From NCBI GenBank assembly GCA_902632605.1, contig CACPDB010000006.1:1-64000 (forward strand): a stretch of 64,000 nucleotides of DNA. Direction: 5' to 3'. Positions 1-9,373 of the stretch are shown here, piece by piece. Origin of the DNA: an uncultured SAR86 cluster bacterium (GTDB lineage: Bacteria > Pseudomonadota > Gammaproteobacteria > Magnimaribacterales > AG-339-G14). Numbering within the stretch: the first letter of the stretch is position 1; every line of letters starts with the position of its first letter. Made by a program: the position numbers and the translations under genes. The notes beneath the pieces are model-generated. The model was not told the origin of the DNA. It made no database searches and was given only the letters and a program-made list of their open reading frames with translations.

Positions 1-2
1 AT

Positions 3-1802
3 GGACAAACCAAGTTTGTAAATATCTCTAAAGATCAAACGATCATGAAGGACGTAGAATTTTCAAGCTGTCCTTGTGAAGATAAAATATGGTGGGTTGA
101 ATCAGAAGAATTGGAGTTTCAAAATAGTAATAATCTTCTTTCAGCAAAAAAAAGCAAATTAATTGTTCAAGGAAAAACTCTAGCCTACTTAAATAAAGCA
201 AACTTTCCAATTAGCGCAAAAAGAAAGACTGGAATTCTTCTTCCAGAAATTTCTATAAATGAAAGGTCTGGTCTAGATCTGAAAATTCCAGTTTATCTAA
301 ATCTAAAAGAAAACCTTGATTTAACCGTTGAACCAAGATTAATGACACAAAGAGGTTATGGAATAACGAATCAACTTAGATATTTAGGAAAAAATTATGA
401 GGGATTTTTTAATTCCTCAATCTTATTTGATAGTGAATCGTCGTTCAAAACATTAGTAAGAGATGAAGCTAGATGGTCGTACAATCTATCACACCAACAA
501 AAAATCGAAGATTATGTCTTTTTTAATTTAGAAACTTCCTCTACTGGAGATCCTTTCTACTTATCTGATCTAGGAAGTTTTATGAGCGGACTTTCTAGAA
601 CTTTTGTCTTGCCCCAGAGAGCAGAACTAACATTTTTTGATAAAAACCTCTCTATAAAAGCAGATATAAATTCCTTTAAACTCACTAATCCCCTTGGAGT
701 TAATCAATTTCAAAGGATGCCAGGAATTGAGATTAAATATTTTATGAATAGAAAAAACTTTAGTTTTCATCTTGAATCTGATTTGGCAAATTTTAGAAAG
801 GGAGGTTCATTTAGAAATGAGGAAAAGCAAAAAGCTCAAAGATTGATATTAAAACCAAAATTTTCTTATGCCTTCTTCAAAAATAACTATCTTCTAGAAA
901 CATCTTTCTTGGTAAGTTATGTTCATCTAGATACAAATGCAGATGAGACTAGTTCCTTTCTTCCAACTTTAAAATTAAATCAATCTTTAAAATTTTATAA
1001 ACAAAATAAATCAGAAAGATTAATATTTGAACCTTTCTTAAATATTTCAGTTTCAGATCAAAAAAAAGTACTTAACGAATTATTGGTTGATTCTGGCATC
1101 AGAATGACATCCTTAAATGAAGATGCAAATTTTGGAGACTTATTCTTAAGTTACCAAAGGGACTTAAACATAGGGGCGAAATTATTCAAAGCAAGCTCAA
1201 GAAAAAAAAATTTAAGTTTGAAAGTAGAAAAATTATTTTCTGCAGGAAAGAAAAGTATCTTTTATGATGAAATAAGATTGGATTTACCGGAGCCTTTTTC
1301 TATTAGATTTAATTATAAGTCTCCTCTAGGGGTTATTTTTAATTCTGATATTTCTATAGATAATAATGAAAACTTTTCATCCTATAAAAATACTCTGAAG
1401 ATAAACTCAAAAAAATATGAATTATCTTTTAGTCATTATTTTGCAGAAAATATTCAAATTTTTAATTTGAAAACTAATAACTTGAAAATGAAGAAAATAA
1501 ATTCTTTTGATTTTACGGCAAAATTTAAATTATCTAAAAATTGGGCTGGCGGTTTTAAATTTATAAATGATTTAGAACATAAAAAAAATATTAATTCTGT
1601 TATTTCTTTAGATTATGAAAATGATGGAATGACTGTGGGTTTAGCTTATTTGAAATCTATAGAGCTTGACTGGTTTAGCATTTTGGAAAATAGTACCTTT
1701 AGAGATTATCATAAAGATAGGTTTAGACTATTTTTTGAATTAAAGGGTCTTGGGTCTATAGGAAGGCCAAAGGAAGATTACCTAAAGAGAAGAAGTTTAT
1801 GA
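3..1802 (+). CDS. lptD: LPS-assembly protein LptD (5' end cut by window)
   Basis: Frame stays open upstream of the listed ATG to the window edge (GQTKFVNISKDQTIM...); OstA/LptD-like 'FSSCPCEDKIWWVESEELEF', beta-rich body, followed by surA-pdxA-rsmA. Confidence 0.88.
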   Translation, partial: GQTKFVNISKDQTIMKDVEFSSCPCEDKIWWVESEELEFQNSNNLLSAKKSKLIVQGKTLAYLNKANFPISAKRKTGILLPEISINERSGLDLKIPVYLNLKENLDLTVEPRLMTQRGYGITNQLRYLGKNYEGFFNSSILFDSESSFKTLVRDEARWSYNLSHQQKIEDYVFFNLETSSTGDPFYLSDLGSFMSGLSRTFVLPQRAELTFFDKNLSIKADINSFKLTNPLGVNQFQRMPGIEIKYFMNRKNFSFHLESDLANFRKGGSFRNEEKQKAQRLILKPKFSYAFFKNNYLLETSFLVSYVHLDTNADETSSFLPTLKLNQSLKFYKQNKSERLIFEPFLNISVSDQKKVLNELLVDSGIRMTSLNEDANFGDLFLSYQRDLNIGAKLFKASSRKKNLSLKVEKLFSAGKKSIFYDEIRLDLPEPFSIRFNYKSPLGVIFNSDISIDNNENFSSYKNTLKINSKKYELSFSHYFAENIQIFNLKTNNLKMKKINSFDFTAKFKLSKNWAGGFKFINDLEHKKNINSVISLDYENDGMTVGLAYLKSIELDWFSILENSTFRDYHKDRFRLFFELKGLGSIGRPKEDYLKRRSL

Positions 1803-3055
1803 AATTTAATTTTTTTGTTTTTTTTGTTTTATCAAATCTAATTTTTTCGGATGTTGATTTTCTTGATCGTATTGGAATCATTGTGGACGAAGGCATCATT
1901 ATGGAATCTGAAGTAAATGACGCTTTAGAACGAACAATAAATAATTTTAAAGAAAATGGAGAAAGACTTCCTCCAAGTGAAATTCTTTTTCAGAGAGTGC
2001 TAGAAAGATTAATCATTGATGAAATTCTTTTGCAAAAGGCAAAAAAATTTGGAATAAGAATCAGCGATCAGGAATTAAACGAAGCATTAGCTAACTTTGC
2101 AGATCAAGACGGATTATCTCTCAAAGAATTTAAAGAAAAAATTGAAAGTGAAAGTAAATCTTTCGCAGTTTTCAGAGAAGAAATGAAAGCGGAAATGATT
2201 AAGAGAAGAGTTCAATCTGGCCTAGTAGGACCCAAGGTCATAATATCTGAAGAAGAAGTTATGAACTATATTAACTCCGCAGAAGGAGAAAGTCTTTTTT
2301 CTATTGAGTATAAAATTAATCAAATATTACTTAAAAATGATGATTTAGAAGAAGCGATAAATAAAGCCGAGGTCATTATCACCGAAATAGAAAATGGTCT
2401 TTCTTTCAAAGAAGCACAAAAAAATTACTCATCATTATTTGATAATGACCAAAACGGAAGTTTGGGTTGGAGAACAAGATCTCAAATACCTACTTTATTT
2501 TCAAAAAAAATTATTGAAATGGAAAAAAATGAAATTTTTGGACCAATAAAAAGTGGTGCGGGAGTGCACATCATAAAACTAGAAGATATAAGAGGAGAAA
2601 CCATACAGACAGAGTCACAAACGTTAGTCCAACACATTCTCATAAAAGAATCAGAAATAAGAAGTGAAAAGCAAGCTAAAGATCTTATAGATAATTTGCA
2701 CAACAGATTAAAAAATGGTGAAGAAATGTCAATTTTGGCAAGGGTTTATTCTGATGACCCAGGATCAAAACTTGATGGAGGAAGACTAGATTGGGCTCCA
2801 CTAGGCATTTATGATAAGAATTTTGAGGAAATAATGCTCAAAACCGATATCGATACTTTTAGCAAACCATTTAAAAGCTCTTTTGGATGGCATGTTTTAA
2901 AGGTTCTAGATAGAAGAGAAAAAAATATTTCAGATGATTTGCTGAAAGATAAAGCATATGGAATTCTGTTTCAAAGAAAATATAGGGAACAACTCCAAAA
3001 TACTCTTGAAGAAATTAGGGCAGAAGCTTTTGTTGATATAAAAATCTCTTCATGA
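1799..3055 (+). CDS. surA: Periplasmic chaperone / peptidyl-prolyl isomerase SurA
   Basis: Signal peptide, SurA N-domain, two parvulin domains; 4-nt overlap with lptD. Confidence 0.93.
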   Translation: MKFNFFVFFVLSNLIFSDVDFLDRIGIIVDEGIIMESEVNDALERTINNFKENGERLPPSEILFQRVLERLIIDEILLQKAKKFGIRISDQELNEALANFADQDGLSLKEFKEKIESESKSFAVFREEMKAEMIKRRVQSGLVGPKVIISEEEVMNYINSAEGESLFSIEYKINQILLKNDDLEEAINKAEVIITEIENGLSFKEAQKNYSSLFDNDQNGSLGWRTRSQIPTLFSKKIIEMEKNEIFGPIKSGAGVHIIKLEDIRGETIQTESQTLVQHILIKESEIRSEKQAKDLIDNLHNRLKNGEEMSILARVYSDDPGSKLDGGRLDWAPLGIYDKNFEEIMLKTDIDTFSKPFKSSFGWHVLKVLDRREKNISDDLLKDKAYGILFQRKYREQLQNTLEEIRAEAFVDIKISS

Positions 3056-3996
3056 AAAAATTTTTCATATCTCCTGGAGATCCAGCTGGGATTGGTCCAG
3101 AAATTTCACTTCGAGCTTTATCAGAAAACAAGAGTATTCAGAAATATTTTGTTTTAGCTGGAGATAGGAATTTTTACCAAGATTTGATTGAGACAAATGA
3201 TATTGACTTAAAACTTATTGATAAAGAATCTCAAGAAAATGGGGTTTTGTTTAAACACTTCCCCTTGCAAAACAAAGTTATTATAGGTCAACCAGATATC
3301 TCAAATTCGAACTACATAATTGATGTCCTTTCCCATGGTGCTTTAGGTTGTTTGAATAATGAATTTAAAGGTCTTATTACAGGACCAGTAAACAAAGAAA
3401 TCATAAATCAGTCAGGTTTTGAATTTTCAGGTCATACAGAATTTTTATCTGATATTGCTAACGTGAAAAAAGTTGTGATGCTTTTAATGAATGAAAAGTT
3501 AAAAATTGCTCTTTTAACAACTCACATTCCTCTATCTGAAGTGCCATTTAAAGTAACAAAAAAAAATTTGGAAGAAACAACATCAATTATTATTAGAGAA
3601 TTTGAAAATACTTGGAAAATTTCAAATCCATCAGTATGTTTATTGGGACTTAATCCTCATGCTGGTGAAGGAGGTTATATAGGGCATGAAGAAGAAGAAA
3701 TCATCAAGCCTTTTGTAAATTCTGCCAATGAGAATGTTTATGGTCCGATTTCTGCTGATACAGCTTTCATAAATCAAAACATCAAAAAATATGATGTTTT
3801 TTTGGCTATGTATCATGATCAAGCTTTGCCAGTAATCAAATCAATGGGTTTTGGAAATACACTTAATATTACTCTGGGACTGCCATTTATAAGAATATCC
3901 GTTGATCACGGAACTGCTTTTGATCTAGCGGGAAAAAATATAGCTGACTTTTCAAGTATGAATGAAGCGCTAAAGACTTCAATGAAATTTCTTTAA
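3052..3996 (+). CDS. pdxA: 4-hydroxythreonine-4-phosphate dehydrogenase
   Basis: 'SPGDPAGIGPEI', 'GPVNKEIIN', 'GHTEFL', 'MYHDQALPVIK', 'DHGTAFDLAGK'. Confidence 0.95.
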   Translation: MKKFFISPGDPAGIGPEISLRALSENKSIQKYFVLAGDRNFYQDLIETNDIDLKLIDKESQENGVLFKHFPLQNKVIIGQPDISNSNYIIDVLSHGALGCLNNEFKGLITGPVNKEIINQSGFEFSGHTEFLSDIANVKKVVMLLMNEKLKIALLTTHIPLSEVPFKVTKKNLEETTSIIIREFENTWKISNPSVCLLGLNPHAGEGGYIGHEEEEIIKPFVNSANENVYGPISADTAFINQNIKKYDVFLAMYHDQALPVIKSMGFGNTLNITLGLPFIRISVDHGTAFDLAGKNIADFSSMNEALKTSMKFL

Positions 3997-3997
3997 A

Positions 3998-4759
3998 ATG
4001 CATCCAAAAAAAAGATTTGGACAGAATTTCTTAACTGATAAAAAATTGTTAGAAGATTTAGTTAAGCTCATTGATATCTCCAATGAAGATAAAATTTTAG
4101 AAGTCGGTCCAGGAAAAGGTGATTTTACAGAGAACTTAATTAGATTCTGTGATTCTTATTATGGAATTGAAATTGATAAAGATCTATTTAGTTTTTTAGA
4201 AGATAAATTTCCAAAAAATAAAAATTCTTTTTTTAACATGGATATTTTAAATCTGAAGCTTAGTGAAATTGTTGATTCAAGTAATGTAAGAATAATTGGT
4301 AATATTCCCTACAACATATCTAGTCCTCTTCTAGACTGGTGTGAAAAAAACTTTGAAAGGATAATCGATATGCATTTTATGCTTCAGAGGGAATTTGCTT
4401 TAAGGTGTGCTGGAGATGAAGGTTCTTCATCTTATGGAAGATTAAGTGTGATTTGCAATTATTTATACGAAGTAACAATCTTAAAGGACATACCGAGAGA
4501 CTATTTTGATCCGCAACCCAAGGTAGATAGTCTCTTTGTAAGATTTACTCCGAAAGTAAAAAAAATAAATCTTAAAGAGTTAAATTCGTTGAAACAAGTT
4601 ACCAGAGCGTTATTCAACAAAAAGAGAAAAAAAATATCCAATTCTTTAAAAGATATTATGGATGACGACAATCTAGATAAGTTAGATTTAGATTTGAACC
4701 TGCGACCAGATCACCTTTCGCTAAAAGATTATCTAAAAATATCTGCACTTTTAAAATAA
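3998..4759 (+). CDS. rsmA: 16S rRNA (adenine1518/1519-N6)-dimethyltransferase
   Basis: 'KKRFGQNFL', 'EVGPGKGDFT', 'NIPYNISSPL'. Confidence 0.96.
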   Translation: MHPKKRFGQNFLTDKKLLEDLVKLIDISNEDKILEVGPGKGDFTENLIRFCDSYYGIEIDKDLFSFLEDKFPKNKNSFFNMDILNLKLSEIVDSSNVRIIGNIPYNISSPLLDWCEKNFERIIDMHFMLQREFALRCAGDEGSSSYGRLSVICNYLYEVTILKDIPRDYFDPQPKVDSLFVRFTPKVKKINLKELNSLKQVTRALFNKKRKKISNSLKDIMDDDNLDKLDLDLNLRPDHLSLKDYLKISALLK

Positions 4760-5577
4760 TGTCTAATTATGTAGTTGGAGACATACAAGGTTGTTATGGA
4801 GAATTCATAGAAGGTTTAAAACTTATTGAATTTGATACCTCAAAAGATTTTTTGTGGATTACTGGCGACCTCATAAATAAAGGACCAGATTCCTTAAAGG
4901 TCATTAAACATATTCTCTCCATCAGAAGTGCTGTACACATTGTTCTTGGAAATCATGATTTACACTTCTTGAACTGTTTCTATAATGAGAAAAGTTTAAG
5001 TAAAACTGATACCTTTGAGTCGCTTATCAATCATAAAAAAGTATCAATAATGGCAAGTTTTCTTTTAAAACAGCCTTTTGTTTTCTCAAAAAGAGTTCAA
5101 ACCAAAAAAAGAACAATTAAAGTTGGGATGGTACATGCCGGTATTCCAAAAAATATGTCCCTTAAAAAGGCTGAAACTTTATCAAAGCTTTCTAGTCTTA
5201 AGCTTAAAGGTAACCCAAAAAAAGTTTTAAAAACAATCTTTGAACGAGATAAAAAAAATTACTCTATAGACACAATAAGAGGTGCAATAAGTTTTTTTAC
5301 GAGAGCAAGGGTAACAAAAAAAAATGGGCTGCCAAATTTTTCTTTCAAAGGGAAAATAAAAGATATTCCATCACATTTGTTTCCATGGTTCGATGAGAAG
5401 AATAAGGTAATGGATGATCTTGATTACCTCGTATTTGGTCATTGGGCGGCTCTTGAAGGCAAAACAAATTTATCAAAAATCATTGCTATGGATACTGGAT
5501 GTTGTTGGGGAAAAGAACTAACATTTTTAAGGCTAGAAGATAAAAAAAAATTTGCAGTTAAGAGTAAACATAGATGA
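4759..5577 (+). CDS. apaH: Symmetrical bis(5'-nucleosyl)-tetraphosphatase
   Basis: 'YVVGDIQGCYGEF', 'GDLINKGPDSL', 'LGNHDLHFL', 'VFGHWAALEGK'. Confidence 0.95.
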   Translation: MSNYVVGDIQGCYGEFIEGLKLIEFDTSKDFLWITGDLINKGPDSLKVIKHILSIRSAVHIVLGNHDLHFLNCFYNEKSLSKTDTFESLINHKKVSIMASFLLKQPFVFSKRVQTKKRTIKVGMVHAGIPKNMSLKKAETLSKLSSLKLKGNPKKVLKTIFERDKKNYSIDTIRGAISFFTRARVTKKNGLPNFSFKGKIKDIPSHLFPWFDEKNKVMDDLDYLVFGHWAALEGKTNLSKIIAMDTGCCWGKELTFLRLEDKKKFAVKSKHR

Positions 5578-6656
5578 AGGTTTTTTTAGTAGGAGGAGCA
5601 ATAAGAGATGACTTATTGGGTATTCCTTTTACTGAAAAAGATTGGGTTGTTGTGAATTCATCCCATAAAGAAATGATTGAAAAAGGTTTCAAACAAGTTG
5701 GAAAAAACTTTCCAGTATATTTGCACCCAAAGACAAAAGAACAATATGCTTTGGCTAGAAAAGAAAGAAAGACAGGAAAGGGTCATAAAAATTTTTCTTT
5801 TGATACAAAATCAAAAATTTCTCTTCAGGATGACCTAAAAAGAAGAGATATAACAATCAATGCCATTGCGAAAGATAATTCTGGAAATATATTTGATCCT
5901 TATGGAGGTATCAAAGACTTAAAAGATCGAAAGATTCGAACAGTTTCTGAAGCTTTTTCTGAAGATCCTTTGAGACTTTTTAGGGTTGCAAGATTTAAAT
6001 CAAAACTAGCCGACTTTAATTTTTCAATTACCAAGCATACTTTAGAAGTTTTGAAGTCAATGTCTTCAGGAGACGAAATAGACTTTCTATCAGGAGAAAG
6101 AATTTGGGATGAGACACAAAAAGCATTGAGTTACAAAAATTCTAGTACATATTTTAAGACTCTAAAGAAAGTAAATGCCCTTAAATATTTTGAAGGGCTT
6201 GAAAAAGTATATTCAAGAAATTTAAAGTTACTTAAAAAGATTGATAATAAAAAAAATATGATCCAAGAAAAATGGGCATTAATTAACCTTGCTTCTAATG
6301 AAGCAGATGTAATTGAGGAAAAGATCAGGGTCCCTAATAAAATTTCAAATTTCAGAAAAACTCTTAACGGAATATTTCAATTAAATAAAAAAAAGAAAAC
6401 TTTAAGTGAAAAAAATATTTTAACGAATCTTAATAAGATGAATTATTTTAGAGATGAGTCAAATTTATTAAATTCTTTGAAATTACTTCATGACGTAGAA
6501 TTAATTTCTCCCAAAGAATTTAAAAAGTGGAACTCCCTTTTGAATGATCTTATGAAGATAAAAATAAAAACATCAAATCTAAGCTCGAAAGAAATAAAAG
6601 AAAAGTTCTATCAAGGAAGACTAGAGATAATAAAAGGCTACAAAAATGACTTATAA
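5574..6656 (+). CDS. cca: CCA-adding tRNA nucleotidyltransferase
   Basis: 'VFLVGGAIRDDLLG', 'RRDITINAIA', 'DPYGGIKDLKDRKIR', 'DPLRLFRVARF'. Confidence 0.94.
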   Translation: MKVFLVGGAIRDDLLGIPFTEKDWVVVNSSHKEMIEKGFKQVGKNFPVYLHPKTKEQYALARKERKTGKGHKNFSFDTKSKISLQDDLKRRDITINAIAKDNSGNIFDPYGGIKDLKDRKIRTVSEAFSEDPLRLFRVARFKSKLADFNFSITKHTLEVLKSMSSGDEIDFLSGERIWDETQKALSYKNSSTYFKTLKKVNALKYFEGLEKVYSRNLKLLKKIDNKKNMIQEKWALINLASNEADVIEEKIRVPNKISNFRKTLNGIFQLNKKKKTLSEKNILTNLNKMNYFRDESNLLNSLKLLHDVELISPKEFKKWNSLLNDLMKIKIKTSNLSSKEIKEKFYQGRLEIIKGYKNDL

Positions 6657-7368
6657 AACTGCACTTGTCACAGGGGGGGCAATAAGAATTGGCAAAGATA
6701 TATGCAAAAAACTTCATGAAAATGGTTACAACATTCTTTGTCACTACAATAAATCTAAAGATGCTGCAGAGGATCTTAAATCTGAATTAAATAAATCAAG
6801 GAAAAATAGTTGTGAGATATTTTGCTTAGATCTGAATGAACTGAATCAAGTTGAAGATCTTTTAACAAAGATTAATAAAAATTTTAATTCTTTAGATTTA
6901 TTAGTAAACAATGCTTCCTCTTTTTTTAAAACAGATTTAGAAGGCCACCATGATTCTGATTGGGATGACCTTATTAACTCAAATTTAAGAGGACCTTTCT
7001 TATTAGCAAAACACTGTAAAAAAATGCTTTCAGAGTCTAAAGGTTTAATTATCAATATATCTGATGCGATGGTTAGTAGAGGAATGAAAAATTACGTTAT
7101 TTATTCCATAGCAAAAGCAGGACTTGAAAATTTAACTAAAACTCTTGCTCGAGAACTTGCGCCCGAAGTGAGAGTAAATGCTGTTGCTCCAGGGGCGATA
7201 TTACTGCCATCTGATGGTTCGTCAGTAGAGGAAGAATTAATAAAAGAAATTCCCTTAAATAGAATTGGAACTGAGAGAGATATTTCCGATGCGGTAGTAG
7301 GTTTGACAAAATTTTCTTACGTAACAGGTCAAATCTTAAAAATTGATGGCGGCAGATCTTTAAATTGA
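6646..7368 (+). CDS. SDR oxidoreductase, pteridine-reductase (FolM/PTR1)-like
   Basis: TGX3RXG-type cofactor motif 'TGGAIRIG', 'NNASSFF', YxxxK 'YSIAK'. Confidence 0.8.
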   Translation: MTYKTALVTGGAIRIGKDICKKLHENGYNILCHYNKSKDAAEDLKSELNKSRKNSCEIFCLDLNELNQVEDLLTKINKNFNSLDLLVNNASSFFKTDLEGHHDSDWDDLINSNLRGPFLLAKHCKKMLSESKGLIINISDAMVSRGMKNYVIYSIAKAGLENLTKTLARELAPEVRVNAVAPGAILLPSDGSSVEEELIKEIPLNRIGTERDISDAVVGLTKFSYVTGQILKIDGGRSLN

Positions 7369-7395
7369 TGTATATTTACTTTTTTTGGGAAATGA

Positions 7396-8445
7396 ATGGA
7401 TAGTAAATTTAAAGGGGAATATTCGGGTACTAAAAGTGTATCTGAAAGACATGAGATTGATAAAAAGAAACTTCAAGAATATCTGAGTGATAAATTAACA
7501 AACTTTGGAGAAATAAATTCAATCGAAGAATTCATTGGAGGACAATCCAATCCTACCTACCTTTTAAAAACTCAAAGCGAGTCTTATGTCTTAAGAAGAA
7601 AACCTCCAGGAAAGCTTTTGAAATCTGCTCACGCTGTTGATAGAGAGTACAGAGTAATTGCTGCTTTGAATAAAACTGATGTTCCGGTTCCAAAAGCTCA
7701 TATACATTGCGAAGATGAATCAGTTATTGGAACAGAATTCTTTCTAATGAGCTTTGTTGATGGAGAAGTAATGTGGGAGCCACATATTCCGCAAGCATCC
7801 AATAAAGAAAGGCAAAAAATTTATCATTCCATGAATGAAACAATTGCAAAGTTGCATGGTGTTGATCATAAAAGTATTGGATTGGAATCTTTTGGAAAAC
7901 CAGGAAATTATGTTGGCAGACAAGTGGCGAGATGGTCCAAACAATATATTGCATCCGAAACAAGAGAAATAAAATCTATGAATAATCTTATGGAGTGGTT
8001 GCCAAAAAATCTGCCTACTGAAAAAACCACCAAACTTGTTCATGGTGACTTTAGCTTGAGTAATGTCATGATTAACTTAAGTACCTTTAAGGTTTGTGCG
8101 ATATTGGATTGGGAGCTTTCTACACTTGGAGATCCCTTTGCAGATTTTAGTTATCACTGTATTCAATATAAGTTGAACCCTGTTTTGTCAGATGAAAAGC
8201 AATGTAAAGATTTAGGTATTCCTACTGAAATGGAATATTTGGAAATGTATGAAGAGAAAACAGGTTATCAAATAAAGCCAGAGTGGAATTTGTACATGGG
8301 TTTTAACCTATTTAAATTAGCAGCGATTAGTCAGGGAATAATGGGTAGAGTCAGAGATGGAACAGCAGCAGGAAAAAATGCTGACTCTTTTGGCGAAAAT
8401 GCCGTTATGATGGCTGATGCAGCATGGAAATTAATTAACGAGTGA
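7396..8445 (+). CDS. Phosphotransferase family protein (aminoglycoside-phosphotransferase/ACAD10-like)
   Basis: 'LVHGDFSLSNVMI', 'AILDWELSTLGDPFADF'. Confidence 0.88.
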   Translation: MDSKFKGEYSGTKSVSERHEIDKKKLQEYLSDKLTNFGEINSIEEFIGGQSNPTYLLKTQSESYVLRRKPPGKLLKSAHAVDREYRVIAALNKTDVPVPKAHIHCEDESVIGTEFFLMSFVDGEVMWEPHIPQASNKERQKIYHSMNETIAKLHGVDHKSIGLESFGKPGNYVGRQVARWSKQYIASETREIKSMNNLMEWLPKNLPTEKTTKLVHGDFSLSNVMINLSTFKVCAILDWELSTLGDPFADFSYHCIQYKLNPVLSDEKQCKDLGIPTEMEYLEMYEEKTGYQIKPEWNLYMGFNLFKLAAISQGIMGRVRDGTAAGKNADSFGENAVMMADAAWKLINE

Positions 8446-8452
8446 GGTAAGA

Positions 8453-8935
8453 ATGTCAAAAATCAAAATGCCAGTAGAAAAAAGTCACATCATGATGTTC
8501 GCTAGGTCTATCGGTGATGCGAATCCAAAATATTATGAAGAAAAAGATGAAGATGTCATTGCCCCGCCTACCTTCATTCAATCTAGCGCTCAATATGATC
8601 CTGACTATTTTTTAAGACCAAAAATTGGTGGTGACAATTGGTTTGGGTCAGGAAAAGAAGCTACAGGAATGAAATCATCAGGTTCTGGTTCAGGCGGTGG
8701 TGGAGCAGCTATGGGTCTGCATGCAGAACAACATTATGAATATCATCAACCACTTAAAGTGGGCGATGTCATTAGCGCTGAAGTAAAACCGGGAAAAACT
8801 TGGGAAAAAGAAAGCAAAAGAGCTGGGAAATTAAAATTTAGTGAAAGTGTAACGGAATACAGAAATCAAGAAGGAGAGTTGATTATCACTGCAACCTCTG
8901 TTGGTGTGGTTACGGAAAAACCTGTAGAAAATTAG
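8453..8935 (+). CDS. MaoC-like / FAS1-like dehydratase domain protein
   Basis: 'LHAEQHYEYHQPLKVGDVISAEVKPGKTWEKESKRAGKLKF'; paired with a MaoC gene downstream. Confidence 0.8.
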   Translation: MSKIKMPVEKSHIMMFARSIGDANPKYYEEKDEDVIAPPTFIQSSAQYDPDYFLRPKIGGDNWFGSGKEATGMKSSGSGSGGGGAAMGLHAEQHYEYHQPLKVGDVISAEVKPGKTWEKESKRAGKLKFSESVTEYRNQEGELIITATSVGVVTEKPVEN

Positions 8936-8944
8936 GAGTAGGAT

Positions 8945-9361
8945 ATGTTAAAGAAAAATGAAATCAAAGTCGGAGATACTTATTCTGAAAAAATAGTAGA
9001 AGATTTGAAAAGAACACAAATAGTTCAATATGCCGGTGCATCAGGAGACTATAACCCACTTCATTCTGATGATAAATTTACAAAAGAAATTGCTGGTTAT
9101 CCCGGTGTATTTGCCCATGGTATGTTATCGATGGGAATGACAGGAAAAATGCTCACAAATTTTGTTGGTGACGGAACGCTTAAAAAATTTGGTGTTCGTT
9201 TTACTAACCAAGTTTGGCCCGGAGATTCTTTAGAAAGCACTGCAACAATAATAGACATCAAAGAAGAAGATGGTGAAACCCTGGCTGAAATTGTAATCGA
9301 AACAAAAAATCAAGATGGTGCAACCGTTATAACTGGCTCAGCTATTGCAAAAGTAGGTTAA
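8945..9361 (+). CDS. MaoC family dehydratase
   Basis: Hot-dog fold motif 'YAGASGDYNPLHSDDKFTKEIAGYPGVFAHGMLSMG'. Confidence 0.9.
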   Translation: MLKKNEIKVGDTYSEKIVEDLKRTQIVQYAGASGDYNPLHSDDKFTKEIAGYPGVFAHGMLSMGMTGKMLTNFVGDGTLKKFGVRFTNQVWPGDSLESTATIIDIKEEDGETLAEIVIETKNQDGATVITGSAIAKVG

Positions 9362-9373
9362 TAACTGGGCTTA

